A stretch of 64,000 bases of DNA from positions 124,001 through 188,000 of the forward strand of contig NZ_SWCJ01000001.1 of assembly GCF_005116665.1 (NCBI RefSeq). The letters run 5' to 3'. Positions 49,409-59,346 of this stretch are shown here, one piece after another (position 1 is the stretch's first letter; each line of letters starts with the position of its first letter). The translations under genes were made by a program, and so were the position numbers. The notes under the pieces are model-generated. The model did not search any database. It was not told where the DNA came from and worked only from the letters and a program-made list of their open reading frames with translations. This DNA is from Ferrimonas aestuarii (GTDB lineage: Bacteria; Pseudomonadota; Gammaproteobacteria; Enterobacterales; Shewanellaceae).

Positions 49409-50455
49409 CTAATCGCGGGGCTGCTGATCAGCCTGTTTTGAGTTTTCAATCCGATCTAAGGTTTTCGGATGGGAGCTGAAATACTGGTAGAAGTTTTCAA
49501 ACTCTCTGGCATCGCCTTCATCGATGTGAGTGATGGTTGCCAGAGCTCGCCCAAGAGCCTCTGTTTCGATGCCAAGACGTTTGAGGTAGCGAAGCGCAAA
49601 CGTGTCGGCCTGCGTCTCCATCTCTCTTGAAAAGGCACTTTGCAGCAAGCTTGTGGCGGTTCCTATGATGGTCTCTCCGGCGCCTTCAATATCACCTAAA
49701 ACTAGGGCGAACATGACACCAGCCGCGGTGGCTCGTGTGGCCAGTTTTAGGCTGTGTTGATGCTTTACGTGGCCAATTTCATGGAGCATTACCGCGATGA
49801 TCCCCTCGGGATCATCTTTTAACTCGTTAACGAAGTCATCGGTCAACACCACGGTACCATCCGGCAACGCAAAGGCGTTCGCACCTAAGCTGAAATCACG
49901 AAACAGTAGCGTGTACTGGCTTTGATCCAAGGTGGAGTTATCGAATATGTGCTGCCACAGCTGCCGCACCTGTTGCTGTTCGCTTTCACTCAATTGGGTT
50001 GAGGAGAGAGCGGTTTTGTCCAATACGGTTAAGGTTTGCTCGCTCATCTGCACCGATACCCAATCGGGTAGGTATGGCGCGGTTAAGTCTGCTGCTTGAG
50101 GAAGGACTCGGTAGGCCAACACCCAAAGCACCAGTGGCAGCACCACCGTGGCCACGACCACGCTGAGCCAGCGAGTTTCTAAACCATGCAGTAACGATTG
50201 GCTTGCTGACTGCTTTGGCCATCGATATTTCGCATCGTCTGGAGTAAACCTGCTGCCATCAAAAAACAGCAGGTCAACTTCCAGCCCAGGTAAAACGTCT
50301 CCGTAGGAGACCTGCTCAGGGCTCGCCTGCTGTATGGTCTCTCCGGTGTCTTTATGGCGAACAACAAAGTCACCATCAGCTCGTATCTCTACTTTCGCTG
50401 GAGTGATTTCGGAGCCTAGACTGCTAACGAAGCTTCCAGATACAGAGTGCGTCAT
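49409..50455 (-). CDS. M48-family zinc metallopeptidase, membrane-bound
   Basis: A 348-residue protein with a hydrophilic N-terminal region (about 1-90), a membrane helix (WLSVVVATVVLPLVLWVLAYRVL) and an M48 domain with HEIGHVKHQHSLK near residues 225-237 and the third ligand Glu in FSREMETQADTFA. It resembles the HtpX/YcaL/BepA group and probably degrades misfolded envelope proteins. It ends 9 bp from the DUF898 gene upstream, in the same direction, likely in one operon. Confidence 0.9.
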   Translation of the reverse strand: MTHSVSGSFVSSLGSEITPAKVEIRADGDFVVRHKDTGETIQQASPEQVSYGDVLPGLEVDLLFFDGSRFTPDDAKYRWPKQSASQSLLHGLETRWLSVVVATVVLPLVLWVLAYRVLPQAADLTAPYLPDWVSVQMSEQTLTVLDKTALSSTQLSESEQQQVRQLWQHIFDNSTLDQSQYTLLFRDFSLGANAFALPDGTVVLTDDFVNELKDDPEGIIAVMLHEIGHVKHQHSLKLATRATAAGVMFALVLGDIEGAGETIIGTATSLLQSAFSREMETQADTFALRYLKRLGIETEALGRALATITHIDEGDAREFENFYQYFSSHPKTLDRIENSKQADQQPRD

Positions 50456-50463
50456 GGGCGTTC

Positions 50464-51516
50464 CTAGGTTAAAGAGAGATCGATATCGAAGGCGTTGGCG
50501 GCTTCGTCGGCAAAGGCCGATTGATCACCGTGGACGGTGTTTGCCAGTGTGTGCGCCTTAGGTTCGAGCTCAAGATCGATGTTGGAGTACAGGAACTTGG
50601 AGCGGCGAATCACAATCAGTGGGTAGGCTAACCCTAAGGTGCCCATCAACAGCAGGGTGTTGCTTAGGTTTAACCAAAGCAGCTGCCCTAGCTTGATTCT
50701 TGGGCGGAAGCGGAAGATCTCTGGCAACTTAATGGATTCCAGTATATGCACCAGAATCAAAGAGGCATACAGCGCTTTGCCAATGAACATTGAGAAGAAC
50801 ATCGCAACATAGACGGTAGCCAAAAACATCAAAGACGGTGTGTCGTCTGGATTCGTTATGCCGCCAAACCCTAGGGCGATGGAGATGCCTAAAAAGATCA
50901 AGATAATGGACGCTAATCCACTTAAAAGCACTGCGATAAAGTAGCGCTTGGCTTTTAACTCTGAGGCATCCATCTGTTGGCCGCCTAGCTGGATGTTGCT
51001 ATAGATGAATTGATCCATCTTTTTTACTACCAGAGGCATGGCTAAGAATAGGGTTAAGATTGATAACATCGGGTAGACAACAAACGCCAGCAGCGCCCCG
51101 ATATAGTTGCCCGTAAAGGAGAAGCGCACATTACGATAGCTGGTCATCTTAAGTGAGAACTTCAGTCCCTGAACAATCATCCATGGCGATACCGCCATGA
51201 GCACCAAGGCCGAAACCATAGCAATGATGGGATCCACTTGGACTGCTATAGAGTAAAGCAGCATTAAGACTAACGCTAAGATTCGACCTTTCAGAATCTG
51301 CATCGGTTTCGCGAGATAGCGGAAGCCCTGATTTAGGATTTTGGTGTGGCCATAGAGGTAGTTGAGATTTCTGACTTTGGCCCATGGACCATAGATGCCT
51401 AAGGTAATAATGGTGAGAAGCAGGTTTACGCTCCACAGCTTGAAGTATTCAAAGTAGCTTCCGCTGAACTCAATGGGGGTGACCTGTTTATCTTCCTGAT
51501 TTAATTCGTTTTCCAT
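50464..51516 (-). CDS. DUF898 (YjgN) family membrane protein
   Basis: A 350-residue integral membrane protein with about six helices. Conserved DUF898 phrases are FSGSYFEYFKLWSVNLLLTIITLGIYGPWAKVRNLNYLYGHT and SNTLLLMGTLGLAYPLIVIRRSKFLYSNID. Function unknown. The ATG at 51516 matches the family N-terminus; the TTG at 51543 does not. Pairing of YjgN with an M48 peptidase is seen here and may reflect shared envelope quality control. Confidence 0.88.
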   Translation of the reverse strand: MENELNQEDKQVTPIEFSGSYFEYFKLWSVNLLLTIITLGIYGPWAKVRNLNYLYGHTKILNQGFRYLAKPMQILKGRILALVLMLLYSIAVQVDPIIAMVSALVLMAVSPWMIVQGLKFSLKMTSYRNVRFSFTGNYIGALLAFVVYPMLSILTLFLAMPLVVKKMDQFIYSNIQLGGQQMDASELKAKRYFIAVLLSGLASIILIFLGISIALGFGGITNPDDTPSLMFLATVYVAMFFSMFIGKALYASLILVHILESIKLPEIFRFRPRIKLGQLLWLNLSNTLLLMGTLGLAYPLIVIRRSKFLYSNIDLELEPKAHTLANTVHGDQSAFADEAANAFDIDLSLT

Positions 51517-51733
51517 GGTGATATTGAGAACTATTACTAACAAGGGGTGAAGTTAATCACATGTAAACAGAAGATGAAAGTGGCGAGTTATTTTCAGATG
51601 TGATTTTGAGAACTTTGTTGCATCTTATTGATCTATATTAAATAAAAATTGCTATTAATGGGTGTAACTTAAGCCTGCATCAGGCTTATTGGCGCACCTT
51701 GAGTTCACCATCTGGTGATAAGGAAGGGCGAAC

Positions 51734-52519
51734 ATGGACAAAAAACTCTACGAATCTGAGCTTAAAAAGTTGCAGATAGAGTTGGTGACGATGCAGCAAT
51801 GGATCAAGGAGCAAGGGCTCAAGGTCGTGGTGCTGTTCGAAGGCCGAGACGCTGCCGGAAAAGGGGGCGTGATCAAGCGCATCACTGAGAAGCTAAACCC
51901 CCGTTTGTGCCGCATCGCCGCGTTGCCTGCTCCCTCCGATCGAGAGAAAACCCAGTGGTATTTTCAGCGCTATGTTGCTCAACTTCCCGCCGCCGGAGAG
52001 ATGGTGCTGTTTGATCGCAGCTGGTATAACCGAGCTGGGGTCGAGCACGTCATGGAGTTTTGCACTCAAGATGAGTACGAGGAGTTTTTGCGCTCCTGTC
52101 CTGAGTTTGAGCGGATGTTGATTCGTTCGGGCATCATCTTAATCAAGTACTGGTTTTCGGTTTCCGATGACGTACAGGAAAAGCGCTTTAAAGAGCGACT
52201 CACCGATCCGCTAAAGCGTTGGAAATTTAGCCCCATGGATCTCGAGTCTCGGTCTCGATGGCAGCTGTATTCAGAAGCCAAGGACCGGATGTTTTCCCAT
52301 ACCGATACCCGCCAGAGCCCTTGGTTTGTGGTGGATGCGGACAACAAAAAGAAAGCGCGACTCAATTGCATTCACCACCTGCTTAAACAAATTTCCTATC
52401 AAGAAGTTGAATATCCAGAAATTTGCTTGCCAGAACTGGATAATCGCGGGTATATTCGCTCGCCCATTGATCAGCAACACTGGATTGAAGATCACTATCC
52501 CTTTGAAAAGGCTAGATAG
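51734..52519 (+). CDS. ppk2: polyphosphate kinase 2
   Basis: A 261-residue PPK2 with Walker A FEGRDAAGKGG (35-45), YVAQLPAAGEMVLFDRSWYNRAG as Walker B/lid region, and PLKRWKFSPMDLESRSRW. It transfers phosphate between polyphosphate and nucleotides, working mainly to make NTP from polyphosphate. AAGGAAGGG precedes the ATG. Single-domain class I length. It stands alone, with a 280-bp empty gap downstream. Confidence 0.95.
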   Translation: MDKKLYESELKKLQIELVTMQQWIKEQGLKVVVLFEGRDAAGKGGVIKRITEKLNPRLCRIAALPAPSDREKTQWYFQRYVAQLPAAGEMVLFDRSWYNRAGVEHVMEFCTQDEYEEFLRSCPEFERMLIRSGIILIKYWFSVSDDVQEKRFKERLTDPLKRWKFSPMDLESRSRWQLYSEAKDRMFSHTDTRQSPWFVVDADNKKKARLNCIHHLLKQISYQEVEYPEICLPELDNRGYIRSPIDQQHWIEDHYPFEKAR

Positions 52520-52798
52520 TTTCATATTTGCGGGTATCCAGAAGGTGATTTTGGGGAGTTGATGTCGCCACTGCGAATCACAGCCTTGGTGAGGACGCCA
52601 AGCGCGGTCTAACAGCTCGTAGCCTCGACCATTCGAGAAGCACGATGAAGACCAAGAATAGGGACAACGTTGGGTGAGTTGATTCACTGCTGAGCGCGAA
52701 CGCAGGCAGAAAAATCAACAGAGCCCCAAACGAGCGATGCTGTAAACCTAGCGCAAGGCTATGGTTATACCCATCTGCTTTGGCATTTTGGAGTCACC

Positions 52799-53260
52799 AT
52801 GGATACTCAAAAAAGTTCACAAAATCAGGTCGAAGACCATCAGATTGCAGGTTGGCGCGAGTGGGTTGCCCTACCTGAGCTCGGCGTCAGTCGTATTAAA
52901 GCCAAAATGGATACTGGAGCTCGTACCTCCTGCATCCACGCCATTGCCAGTGAGCGCTTCGAGCGCGATGGCAAACCTTGGCTGCGTTTTACCGTACAAC
53001 CTCAGCAAGACAGTGATGACACTCAAGTCTGTGAGGCTCCCATTATTGATGAGCGGACCGTGCGGGACTCCGGCGGTCACGAGCAGTTGCGCCCCGTGGT
53101 TTTGACCAGCCTAACGATGGGCAAGCGCACTTGGCCCGTTGAGATGACCATCACCAATCGCGAGCGTATGAAGTTTCGCATGCTAGTTGGCCGTACTGCC
53201 ATGGAGAATCAACTGCTGATTTGTCCAGAAGATTCATTTTTATTGTCCTTGGAGGATTAA
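52799..53260 (+). CDS. rimB: RimB retropepsin-like peptidase
   Basis: A 153-residue aspartic-type peptidase with KMDTGARTS (catalytic Asp) and VGRTAMENQLLI. RimB is encoded beside rimK and trims poly-glutamate tails on ribosomal protein S6 in systems that have been studied. It ends directly before the rimK ATG (gap 0), so the two are translationally coupled. The ATG is at 52799, with GGAG 8 nt upstream. Confidence 0.9.
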   Translation: MDTQKSSQNQVEDHQIAGWREWVALPELGVSRIKAKMDTGARTSCIHAIASERFERDGKPWLRFTVQPQQDSDDTQVCEAPIIDERTVRDSGGHEQLRPVVLTSLTMGKRTWPVEMTITNRERMKFRMLVGRTAMENQLLICPEDSFLLSLED

Positions 53261-54157
53261 ATGAAAATCGGAATTTTATCTCGAAATGCCAATCTCTACT
53301 CCACTCGGCGCTTAATGGAAGCCTGTCGAGAGCGGGACCATGAGCCCGAAGTGATCGACGTGCTGCGTTGTTATATGAACATCAACACCTTAAAGCCATC
53401 GATTCACTCCAAGGGTGAGATTCTAGAGGGTCACGATGCGGTGATTCCTCGTATCGGTGCTTCGGTGACCTTCTATGGCTGTGCGGTGCTGCGTCAGTTT
53501 GAAACCATGGGCGTGTATGCGGTCAACGGCTCTGATGCCATCAATCGCTCTCGAGATAAATTGCGGTCGCTGCAGCTATTGTCCGGTCGCCAAATTGGCA
53601 TGCCGATTACCGGGTTTGCCAGTAAGCCTGATGACATTAAAGATCTGCTGGACATGGTTGGTGGTGCGCCAGTGGTGATCAAACTGCTGGAGGGTACACA
53701 AGGTATTGGTGTGGTGCTGGCGGAAACCCGAAAGGCCGCCGAAAGCGTGATTGAAGCGTTTTTGGGTCTGAAAGCCAACATCATGGTGCAGGAGTTTATT
53801 GAAGAGGCTGGTGGTGCCGACATTCGCTGTTTTGTGATTGGCGATCAGGTGATTGCCGCCATGAAACGCCAAGCGGCGGAAGGGGAGTTTCGCTCTAACC
53901 TTCACCGTGGCGGCAGCGCAACCTTGGTTGAGCTTACCGAAGAGGAGCGCTTAACGGCGGTTAACGCTGCCGCAGCCATGGGGCTGCATGTGGCAGGGGT
54001 GGATCTGCTGCGCTCCAAGCGAGGCCCGTTGGTGATGGAGGTGAACTCCTCCCCAGGTCTGGAAGGCATTGAAACCGCTACGGGCAAAGACGTGGCTGGG
54101 ATGATTATTGATTACATCGAGCAACAAGTGAAATCTGGTGGAGATCATGACCGCTGA
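53261..54157 (+). CDS. rimK: ribosomal protein S6 alpha-L-glutamate ligase RimK
   Basis: A 298-residue ATP-grasp ligase that adds glutamate to the C-terminus of S6. It shows the family start [55 protein letters not shown] and the metal segment [18 protein letters not shown] lies 5 nt before its ATG, inside the rimB end. It overlaps the M14 gene by 11 nt, giving a three-gene operon. Confidence 0.95.
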   Translation: MKIGILSRNANLYSTRRLMEACRERDHEPEVIDVLRCYMNINTLKPSIHSKGEILEGHDAVIPRIGASVTFYGCAVLRQFETMGVYAVNGSDAINRSRDKLRSLQLLSGRQIGMPITGFASKPDDIKDLLDMVGGAPVVIKLLEGTQGIGVVLAETRKAAESVIEAFLGLKANIMVQEFIEEAGGADIRCFVIGDQVIAAMKRQAAEGEFRSNLHRGGSATLVELTEEERLTAVNAAAAMGLHVAGVDLLRSKRGPLVMEVNSSPGLEGIETATGKDVAGMIIDYIEQQVKSGGDHDR

Positions 54158-55226
54158 AAAAAGTCGGGCGACGGCCAAGGCAGTTCAGTTTGAACTGGCT
54201 GGGCAAGAGATCGCTCCTGGTGATCGTGCAACAATTGATTTGGAAGTGGCCCAGCTGTATACCCATGCGCCGCTGAGTATTCCAGTACAGGTGATTCATG
54301 GGCGTAAGCCCGGACCAGTACTGCTTATCTCTGCGGCCATTCATGGGGATGAGCTCAACGGGGTAGAGGCGGTGCGACAACTGCTGGCGTTAGTGGATGC
54401 CAAAAAGTTGCGCGGCACGTTGGTTGCCGTTCCCGTGGTTAACGTGTTTGGTTTCAACAATAAGAGCCGCTATTTGCCGGATCGCCGTGACCTTAATCGC
54501 TGCTTCCCCGGCTCTGAGCGCGGCTCCATTGCGGGACGTTTAGCGCATCAGTTCTTCACCCAGGTGGTGCAGCGCTGCAGCCATATTATCGACCTACATA
54601 CCGGTGCGGTGCACCGGACTAACCTGCCACAGCTGCGGGTGAATATGCAGGATCCAGAAAGTGCGTCAATGGCCCAAGCCTTTGATGTGCCAGTGGTGGT
54701 TAACGCGGTGACTCGAGACGGCTCATTGCGAGCTGTGGCTCAGGAAAGTGGCATTCCGGTAATCACCTATGAGGGGGGGGAAGCGCTGCGCTATGACCCA
54801 GGCGCCATCAAGATGGCGGTTCAGGGATGCCTGCGGGTGATGCGTCACCTTGGCATGCTGCGCTCCCAGCGAAAAGTGACCAAACCCATGGTCATTGCTC
54901 GCAGCACCTCCTGGGTTCGCGCCGAGCAAAACGGCACTTTCAGAAGCCTTGTTGGCCTAGGGGAGTGGGTTAGCAAAGGTCAGGCACTGGCGAAAATCAG
55001 TGCGCCGCTGGGCACGGTGGAGGGGCAAATCTACGCACCGAAAGATGGCATTGTCATTGGTCATCAAACTTTGCCGCTGGCTAATGAAGGCGATGCCCTG
55101 TTTCATCTGGCCTATTTTAAAGAGGACAGTGCGGACGAGGCTCAGCAGCAGGTTGATGATTTCTTGGAAGACGTCAGTGAGATGCAGCTCGTCGAAGACG
55201 TGGAGTTTCCCCCTCAATCGGAGTAA
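54147..55226 (+). CDS. M14 family succinylglutamate desuccinylase/aspartoacylase-like protein
   Basis: A 359-residue zinc hydrolase with [12 protein letters not shown] (ligands His-xx-Glu), DLHTGAVHR (third His) and a C-terminal beta domain. AstE/aspartoacylase-type enzymes remove acyl groups from amino acids. The genetic link rimB-rimK-this gene recurs in other gammaproteobacteria and suggests an action on glutamate-modified products (inference). GGAG precedes the ATG at 54147; the open frame's GTG nine bases upstream is not supported. Confidence 0.88.
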   Translation: MTAEKSRATAKAVQFELAGQEIAPGDRATIDLEVAQLYTHAPLSIPVQVIHGRKPGPVLLISAAIHGDELNGVEAVRQLLALVDAKKLRGTLVAVPVVNVFGFNNKSRYLPDRRDLNRCFPGSERGSIAGRLAHQFFTQVVQRCSHIIDLHTGAVHRTNLPQLRVNMQDPESASMAQAFDVPVVVNAVTRDGSLRAVAQESGIPVITYEGGEALRYDPGAIKMAVQGCLRVMRHLGMLRSQRKVTKPMVIARSTSWVRAEQNGTFRSLVGLGEWVSKGQALAKISAPLGTVEGQIYAPKDGIVIGHQTLPLANEGDALFHLAYFKEDSADEAQQQVDDFLEDVSEMQLVEDVEFPPQSE

Positions 55227-55301
55227 GTAACTCTGGATTGAGACCAACCTGATTGAGCAGGTCATCGTGACAAGGTATCTCGTCAGGTTGGTAGAGTTTG
55301 T

Positions 55302-55336
55302 GCGGCCGGTGATTTCAATCCCCGGCCGTTTTTGTA
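55302..55336 (+). terminator. terminator of the rimB-rimK operon
   Basis: GCGGCCGG-TGATTTCAATCC-CCGGCCGT followed by TTTTG. It lies 76 nt past the stop; a weaker spaced repeat AACCTGA/TCAGGTT precedes it. Confidence 0.8.
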
Positions 55337-55413
55337 TCACGAAAACTGTTCACTGGATCCCGTTTTCAGTGTGAGCTCACCCCCTATAATTCGCGCCTGC
55401 TTGGGAGAAGATT

Positions 55414-56088
55414 GTGATTTCTAGATTACCTAAATGGGTTGAGTTTGGTGCTTTCCTGCTGGCGCAGCTAGCAGGAGTGGTGAATGCTATTGGATTACTG
55501 GGGTTCTCCCACCAAGCGGTGTCGCACATCTCGGGAACGGTGACGTTACTCGGTGCCAGTTTGGGCACGCTCAATGGCCAAGCGATGCACATGGCTTTGG
55601 TGGTATTGAGCTTTCTGCTTGGCGCCATGCTCAGCGGGCTGTTTATTGAAAGCACCGCGTTAAAGCTGGGGCGCCGTTATGGGGTGGCGTTGTGTTTGGA
55701 AGCAGGGCTGTTGTTTTTGAGCTACCTAGCGCTGAAAAACGGTGATCTTAGCGGCCAGTACTTTGCGTCGGCAGCCTGTGGCCTGCAAAATGCCATGATC
55801 TCCACCTTCAGTGGAGCGGTCGTACGAACCACCCACATGACCGGCATCGTCACCGACTTAGGCATTATGATCGGCGCTCGCCTTCGGGGAGAGCACTTCG
55901 ATTTCCGCAAGGCCAAGCTGTTCCTTTTTATTTTGTTTGGGTTTCTCTCCGGCGGCGTTATCGGGGCCAAACTCTACGTCGAGCATGGTTTGTCGACTCT
56001 GCTGCTGCCCATCGGTTACGCCTTGGCGCTAGCCTGCGCTTATTGGAGCTATCTGTACTGGGTGTCGCGTTCAAAATCGACTCCTTAG
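55414..56088 (+). CDS. YoaK/DUF1275 family membrane protein
   Basis: A 224-residue protein with about six membrane helices and the DUF1275 features LAGVVNAIGLLGF, SHISGTVTLLGASL and QNAMISTFSGAVVRTTHMTGIVTDLGI. Function unknown, perhaps a small transporter. The start is a GTG with GGGAG 6 nt upstream. Confidence 0.9.
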   Translation: MISRLPKWVEFGAFLLAQLAGVVNAIGLLGFSHQAVSHISGTVTLLGASLGTLNGQAMHMALVVLSFLLGAMLSGLFIESTALKLGRRYGVALCLEAGLLFLSYLALKNGDLSGQYFASAACGLQNAMISTFSGAVVRTTHMTGIVTDLGIMIGARLRGEHFDFRKAKLFLFILFGFLSGGVIGAKLYVEHGLSTLLLPIGYALALACAYWSYLYWVSRSKSTP

Positions 56089-56094
56089 TCCTAT

Positions 56095-57747
56095 TTACCG
56101 CCAGCGCTGGTACTGTGCCACGAATTTTAGATGGGCACTGGCATCACGAATGCCAAGCTGATCCGCCAGTAAGCGGGCGGCGATGGCGGCGCGTTTTAGG
56201 GGCGGTTTGCCATTAAGACAGCTTTGCCACCCTTGATGTTGCAGGGCGCGACGAGTGCCTTTGGGCAGCGCTAACTGCCACTGATGCTGCAAATTGGCTG
56301 GCTTGGGGAGCGGGCAGGGCAGGTGTTCTGGGTAGGTCTGCCACGGAGTTGTTAGCATTTGGGGATAGTGGCGCTGAGTCCATTCCATGTAGATGCCGTG
56401 TCGAGTCGCCGCTTCCATCGGCATCGACATCATCGCGTCGAGTACGCCCTTGGAGTAGAACGGCAGATAGAAATCCAGTTGAAATTGATCCATCTCCTCA
56501 AAAGGAATGGCCACGTGCTGATGCTGATCGTTCTCCCACAAAAATAGCTGCCACGCTTTGCTCATCGGTAGTGTTGAGTATTTTGCCAGCGCCGCCATCA
56601 GCCGCTCTTTAAAACGCAGCTGTTGGTTGCTGCCATCGTCAATCAGCGCGGCGGGAACTATCGCCTGTTGCTGGGCAATGTAGGCATCGATAACCTGTTC
56701 CGTATCGCCAGTTTTGATGGCGTCCAGCAGTGGTGCTGAGGTGTAGATCTGACCGACGCAAACGCTGCCGCCATTGCCTGACCACACCAACTGTGGCCGC
56801 TCCACGTCGTGGTAGTTGGCAAAGTTCTCAGAGTTCCAGTGTTGGCCAAGACGCTGCTCACAGGTTTTGGCTTGGGTATCGTCGACGGCAATGACTTCAA
56901 GCGAAATTCCCTGTGAATCCGCAAATTGCTGAGCGCACCAGAGATCTTGGGTCAGGCTGCGTGAAAAGTTAAGGCTTTGAATCTGTTTGCCCTGCCTACG
57001 CAGTTCGCTGGCGATGAGCCGCGAGTCAAGGCCGCCACTGAGAGTGGAGACAAAGTGGTGATCATCGGCACAGTATCGCGCTACCGCCTGTTTAAAGGCA
57101 CTGTCCAGTTGCTCAATGCCCGCATCCAGATTTTCCCCCGGTTTCGAGGCCAGATGGTGCCATGAATGATGTCGGCTGAAACGCTGGCTCTGTCCGGTCA
57201 ATGTAAGTACTTCGCCGGGTAGGCTGGCGCGCAGCCGCTGATATGGAGTGTGCTCACCCAGGGTATAACCCAGTAAGGCGTATTCTAACTGGGCGTCAAC
57301 GTTGCGTTTGGTCAGTGGCGCATACTCGACTAGGGGCTTCATGCGGTTGGCGAACAGGGTGCCGCCGGCGAATTCTGTAGTGTAGAACGGCCGAATGGCC
57401 AGCGGATCGGCGCAAAGGGTCAGCTGCTTCGAGCGGGTATTGTAGTGGGTCAGCAGGTAGCTGCCTTGAGCGTCTTCCAGTGCCTGTACATTTAGCTGAG
57501 CTTGGTTAAGCTGCTTGAGATCTTGGCTGCGATTTTGCGACAGCAGCGGGTGGCCGAAGCAGAGCAAAATACTCTCTGGTGTTTGGTGCCAGTCATTGGA
57601 CTGCCAACTGCCATGACTGTGATTGAGCAAAAAGCAGTGCTCATCCTGATAATGGTCGGCGTTGGGGTACTTTTTTAGCAGCAGCTGCACCAGGCTGTGG
57701 TGAGGGGCTTGCCATTTTTCGGTGTAAAAACCAATTTGAAAGCTCAT
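56095..57747 (-). CDS. asparagine synthetase-like protein without the catalytic Cys2
   Basis: A 549-residue AsnB-like protein. The C-terminal synthetase domain has the PP-loop STLSGGLDSRLIASEL, SEN.ANYHD and EMDQFQLDFYLPFYSKGVLDAM. The N-terminal glutaminase half (LSQNRSQDLKQLN...GSYLLTHYNTRSKQLTLCADPLAIRPFY) begins MSFQ, whereas AsnB glutaminase needs Cys at position 2, so it cannot use glutamine in the usual way. Proteins of this kind act in amide-bond formation in secondary metabolism or polysaccharide clusters, but no such cluster is visible. GAGG lies 5 nt before the ATG at 57747. Confidence 0.85.
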   Translation of the reverse strand: MSFQIGFYTEKWQAPHHSLVQLLLKKYPNADHYQDEHCFLLNHSHGSWQSNDWHQTPESILLCFGHPLLSQNRSQDLKQLNQAQLNVQALEDAQGSYLLTHYNTRSKQLTLCADPLAIRPFYTTEFAGGTLFANRMKPLVEYAPLTKRNVDAQLEYALLGYTLGEHTPYQRLRASLPGEVLTLTGQSQRFSRHHSWHHLASKPGENLDAGIEQLDSAFKQAVARYCADDHHFVSTLSGGLDSRLIASELRRQGKQIQSLNFSRSLTQDLWCAQQFADSQGISLEVIAVDDTQAKTCEQRLGQHWNSENFANYHDVERPQLVWSGNGGSVCVGQIYTSAPLLDAIKTGDTEQVIDAYIAQQQAIVPAALIDDGSNQQLRFKERLMAALAKYSTLPMSKAWQLFLWENDQHQHVAIPFEEMDQFQLDFYLPFYSKGVLDAMMSMPMEAATRHGIYMEWTQRHYPQMLTTPWQTYPEHLPCPLPKPANLQHQWQLALPKGTRRALQHQGWQSCLNGKPPLKRAAIAARLLADQLGIRDASAHLKFVAQYQRWR

Positions 57748-57886
57748 GGTTGCCTCGATAATCAAAGGGAATATCAAGTCACAGCAAAAAGCGTGCACAA
57801 ACTTATCTTATTATTTTTAATTGATTTTTTTGCTTCTAGTGGCGGTGGGTTGCAAATTGCAATCTGCGATTACGATTTTAGGAGAG

Positions 57887-57912
57887 TCTCTCCCTGACTG
57901 AATATCAGGGAG
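57887..57912 (-). terminator. terminator of the nucleoside phosphorylase gene
   Basis: TCTCCCTGA/TCAGGGAGA arms with a short loop, 12 nt past the stop. The minus-strand T tract is weak. Confidence 0.5.
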
Positions 57913-57923
57913 AATTACTTAAT

Positions 57924-58646
57924 CTAAGAGGTCAATCCATGAAGTGCACAACGGATCGCCATCTTCTCACCTCGCATCAATGCGTCGTCAGAACACACAT
58001 AATCGTTGATTCCCTCCTGTACGTCATTTCCGTAAAGCACCACATTGTTTAGGACTGCACCAACTTTCAACCCTTTAATGCGACCTAGGGTCATCAGGGC
58101 GGCAGTTTCCATATCGGCTCCTAATACTCCCATGTGGTGCCAGCGCTTGCAGACCTCCATCTCATCGTCTCGGTAGAAGCTGTCGTGAGACCGGACGATA
58201 CCTGAGTGAAAAGTGACGTTGTGCTCCGTTAGGTAGGTTTCCATCGCACAGGTTAGGTGTCTATCAGCAATGGCTGGGTAGGCCAGAGGCGCATGGCTAC
58301 TGGAGCCGCCGTCATCTCGTACAGCCCCATCTACCAGGATGAGTTCTCCCAGTGCTATCTTCGGTTGCAGTGCTCCGGCTGAGCCGATGCGGATAAACTG
58401 AGTCGCGCCGCATTGTCGAAGTTCTTCAAGGGCGATGATTGCTGAAGGGGCGCCAATTCCGGTGCTGCAAACGGTGATGGTTTTACCTGCAAAGCTACCG
58501 GACATGGAGCGAAATTCTCGATTGTCTGCCAGTAGAGTTGCGTTTTCTAAATGGGCGGAGATTCGGTCTACTCGGGCAGGCTCACCACAGAGAACAACCA
58601 ACTCACTGACTTGGTCTGAAGATAAGAGAATATGAGGTTGCTGCAT
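57924..58646 (-). CDS. nucleoside phosphorylase, uridine phosphorylase-like
   Basis: A 240-residue member of the PNP/UDP family: GEPARVDRISAHLE (phosphate loop), VCSTGIGAPSAIIALEELRQCGATQFIRIGSAGALQPKI and MGVLGADMETAALMTLGRIKGLKVGAVLNN, with the substrate Glu. It cleaves nucleosides with phosphate to base and ribose-1-phosphate. The ME..A pattern is closest to Udp/AMP-nucleosidase types. GGAG is 7 nt before the ATG at 58646; the upstream TTG is not used. It fits with the nucleoside hydrolase at 42 kb in scavenging. Confidence 0.9.
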   Translation of the reverse strand: MQQPHILLSSDQVSELVVLCGEPARVDRISAHLENATLLADNREFRSMSGSFAGKTITVCSTGIGAPSAIIALEELRQCGATQFIRIGSAGALQPKIALGELILVDGAVRDDGGSSSHAPLAYPAIADRHLTCAMETYLTEHNVTFHSGIVRSHDSFYRDDEMEVCKRWHHMGVLGADMETAALMTLGRIKGLKVGAVLNNVVLYGNDVQEGINDYVCSDDALMRGEKMAIRCALHGLTS

Positions 58647-58789
58647 TGGGATACTCCATATCAAAGGCCGCCTCTCTTGCAGTTAAAGAGGTTAAATTTG
58701 AGGGCAGTATACGGGGAAGGAGTTAGGCGTTTCCGCGAGCAGATTCTAAGATATGAAGTGAGAGTTTTCGCCGTTGTGATTAAAGGGGC

Positions 58790-59335
58790 GGCTTGTCTTC
58801 ATTGATTTAGTTTTCACATGCAAAAGCCACTGGCCCCTGACGTGCGTCAGGGAATAAGTTGGAGGGTACTCAGGTAGCTGGCTGCCCCAACTTTACCACT
58901 TCACTCTCCAACGCTTTGCCGGCGAATGCCGGTAGCCCGTGTCTTTGGTTTTGAGTGCAGCTCTAAATGCTCAATAAAGGCCACTGGGCCCTGACGTGCG
59001 TCAGAGAATAAGTTGGAGGGTACGCAGGTAGCTGGCTTCCCCAACTTTACCACTTCACTCTCTAACGCTTTGCCGGCGAATGCCGGTAGCCTGTGTCTTT
59101 GGTTTTGAGTGCAGCCTCACACGCCCCCGAAAGGCCACTGGGCCCTGACGTGCGTCAGGGAATAAGTTGGAGGGTACGCAGGTAGCTGGCTGCCCCAACT
59201 TTACCACTTCACTCTCCAACGCTTTGCCGGCGAATGCCGGTAGCCAGTGTCTTTGGTTTTGAGTGCAGTTTCATACGCCCTGAAAGGTCACTGGGCCCTG
59301 ACGTGCGTCAGGGAACATAATCCAAGAGCCACTCT
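58790..59335. repeat. intergenic palindromic repeat block 3
   Basis: Three copies with a 154-bp period (TTTGCCGGCGAATGCCGG at 58915, 59069, 59223) plus four copies of CCCTGACGTGCGTCAGGG or one-base variants. The part between the palindromes (AATAAGTTGGAGGGTAC...CAGGTAGCTGGCT) differs from blocks 1 and 2, but the two palindromes and GGCCACTGGGCCCTGACG are the same. No gene is seen between 58647 and 59346. Confidence 0.85.
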
Positions 59336-59346
59336 CCAAGATTGAT

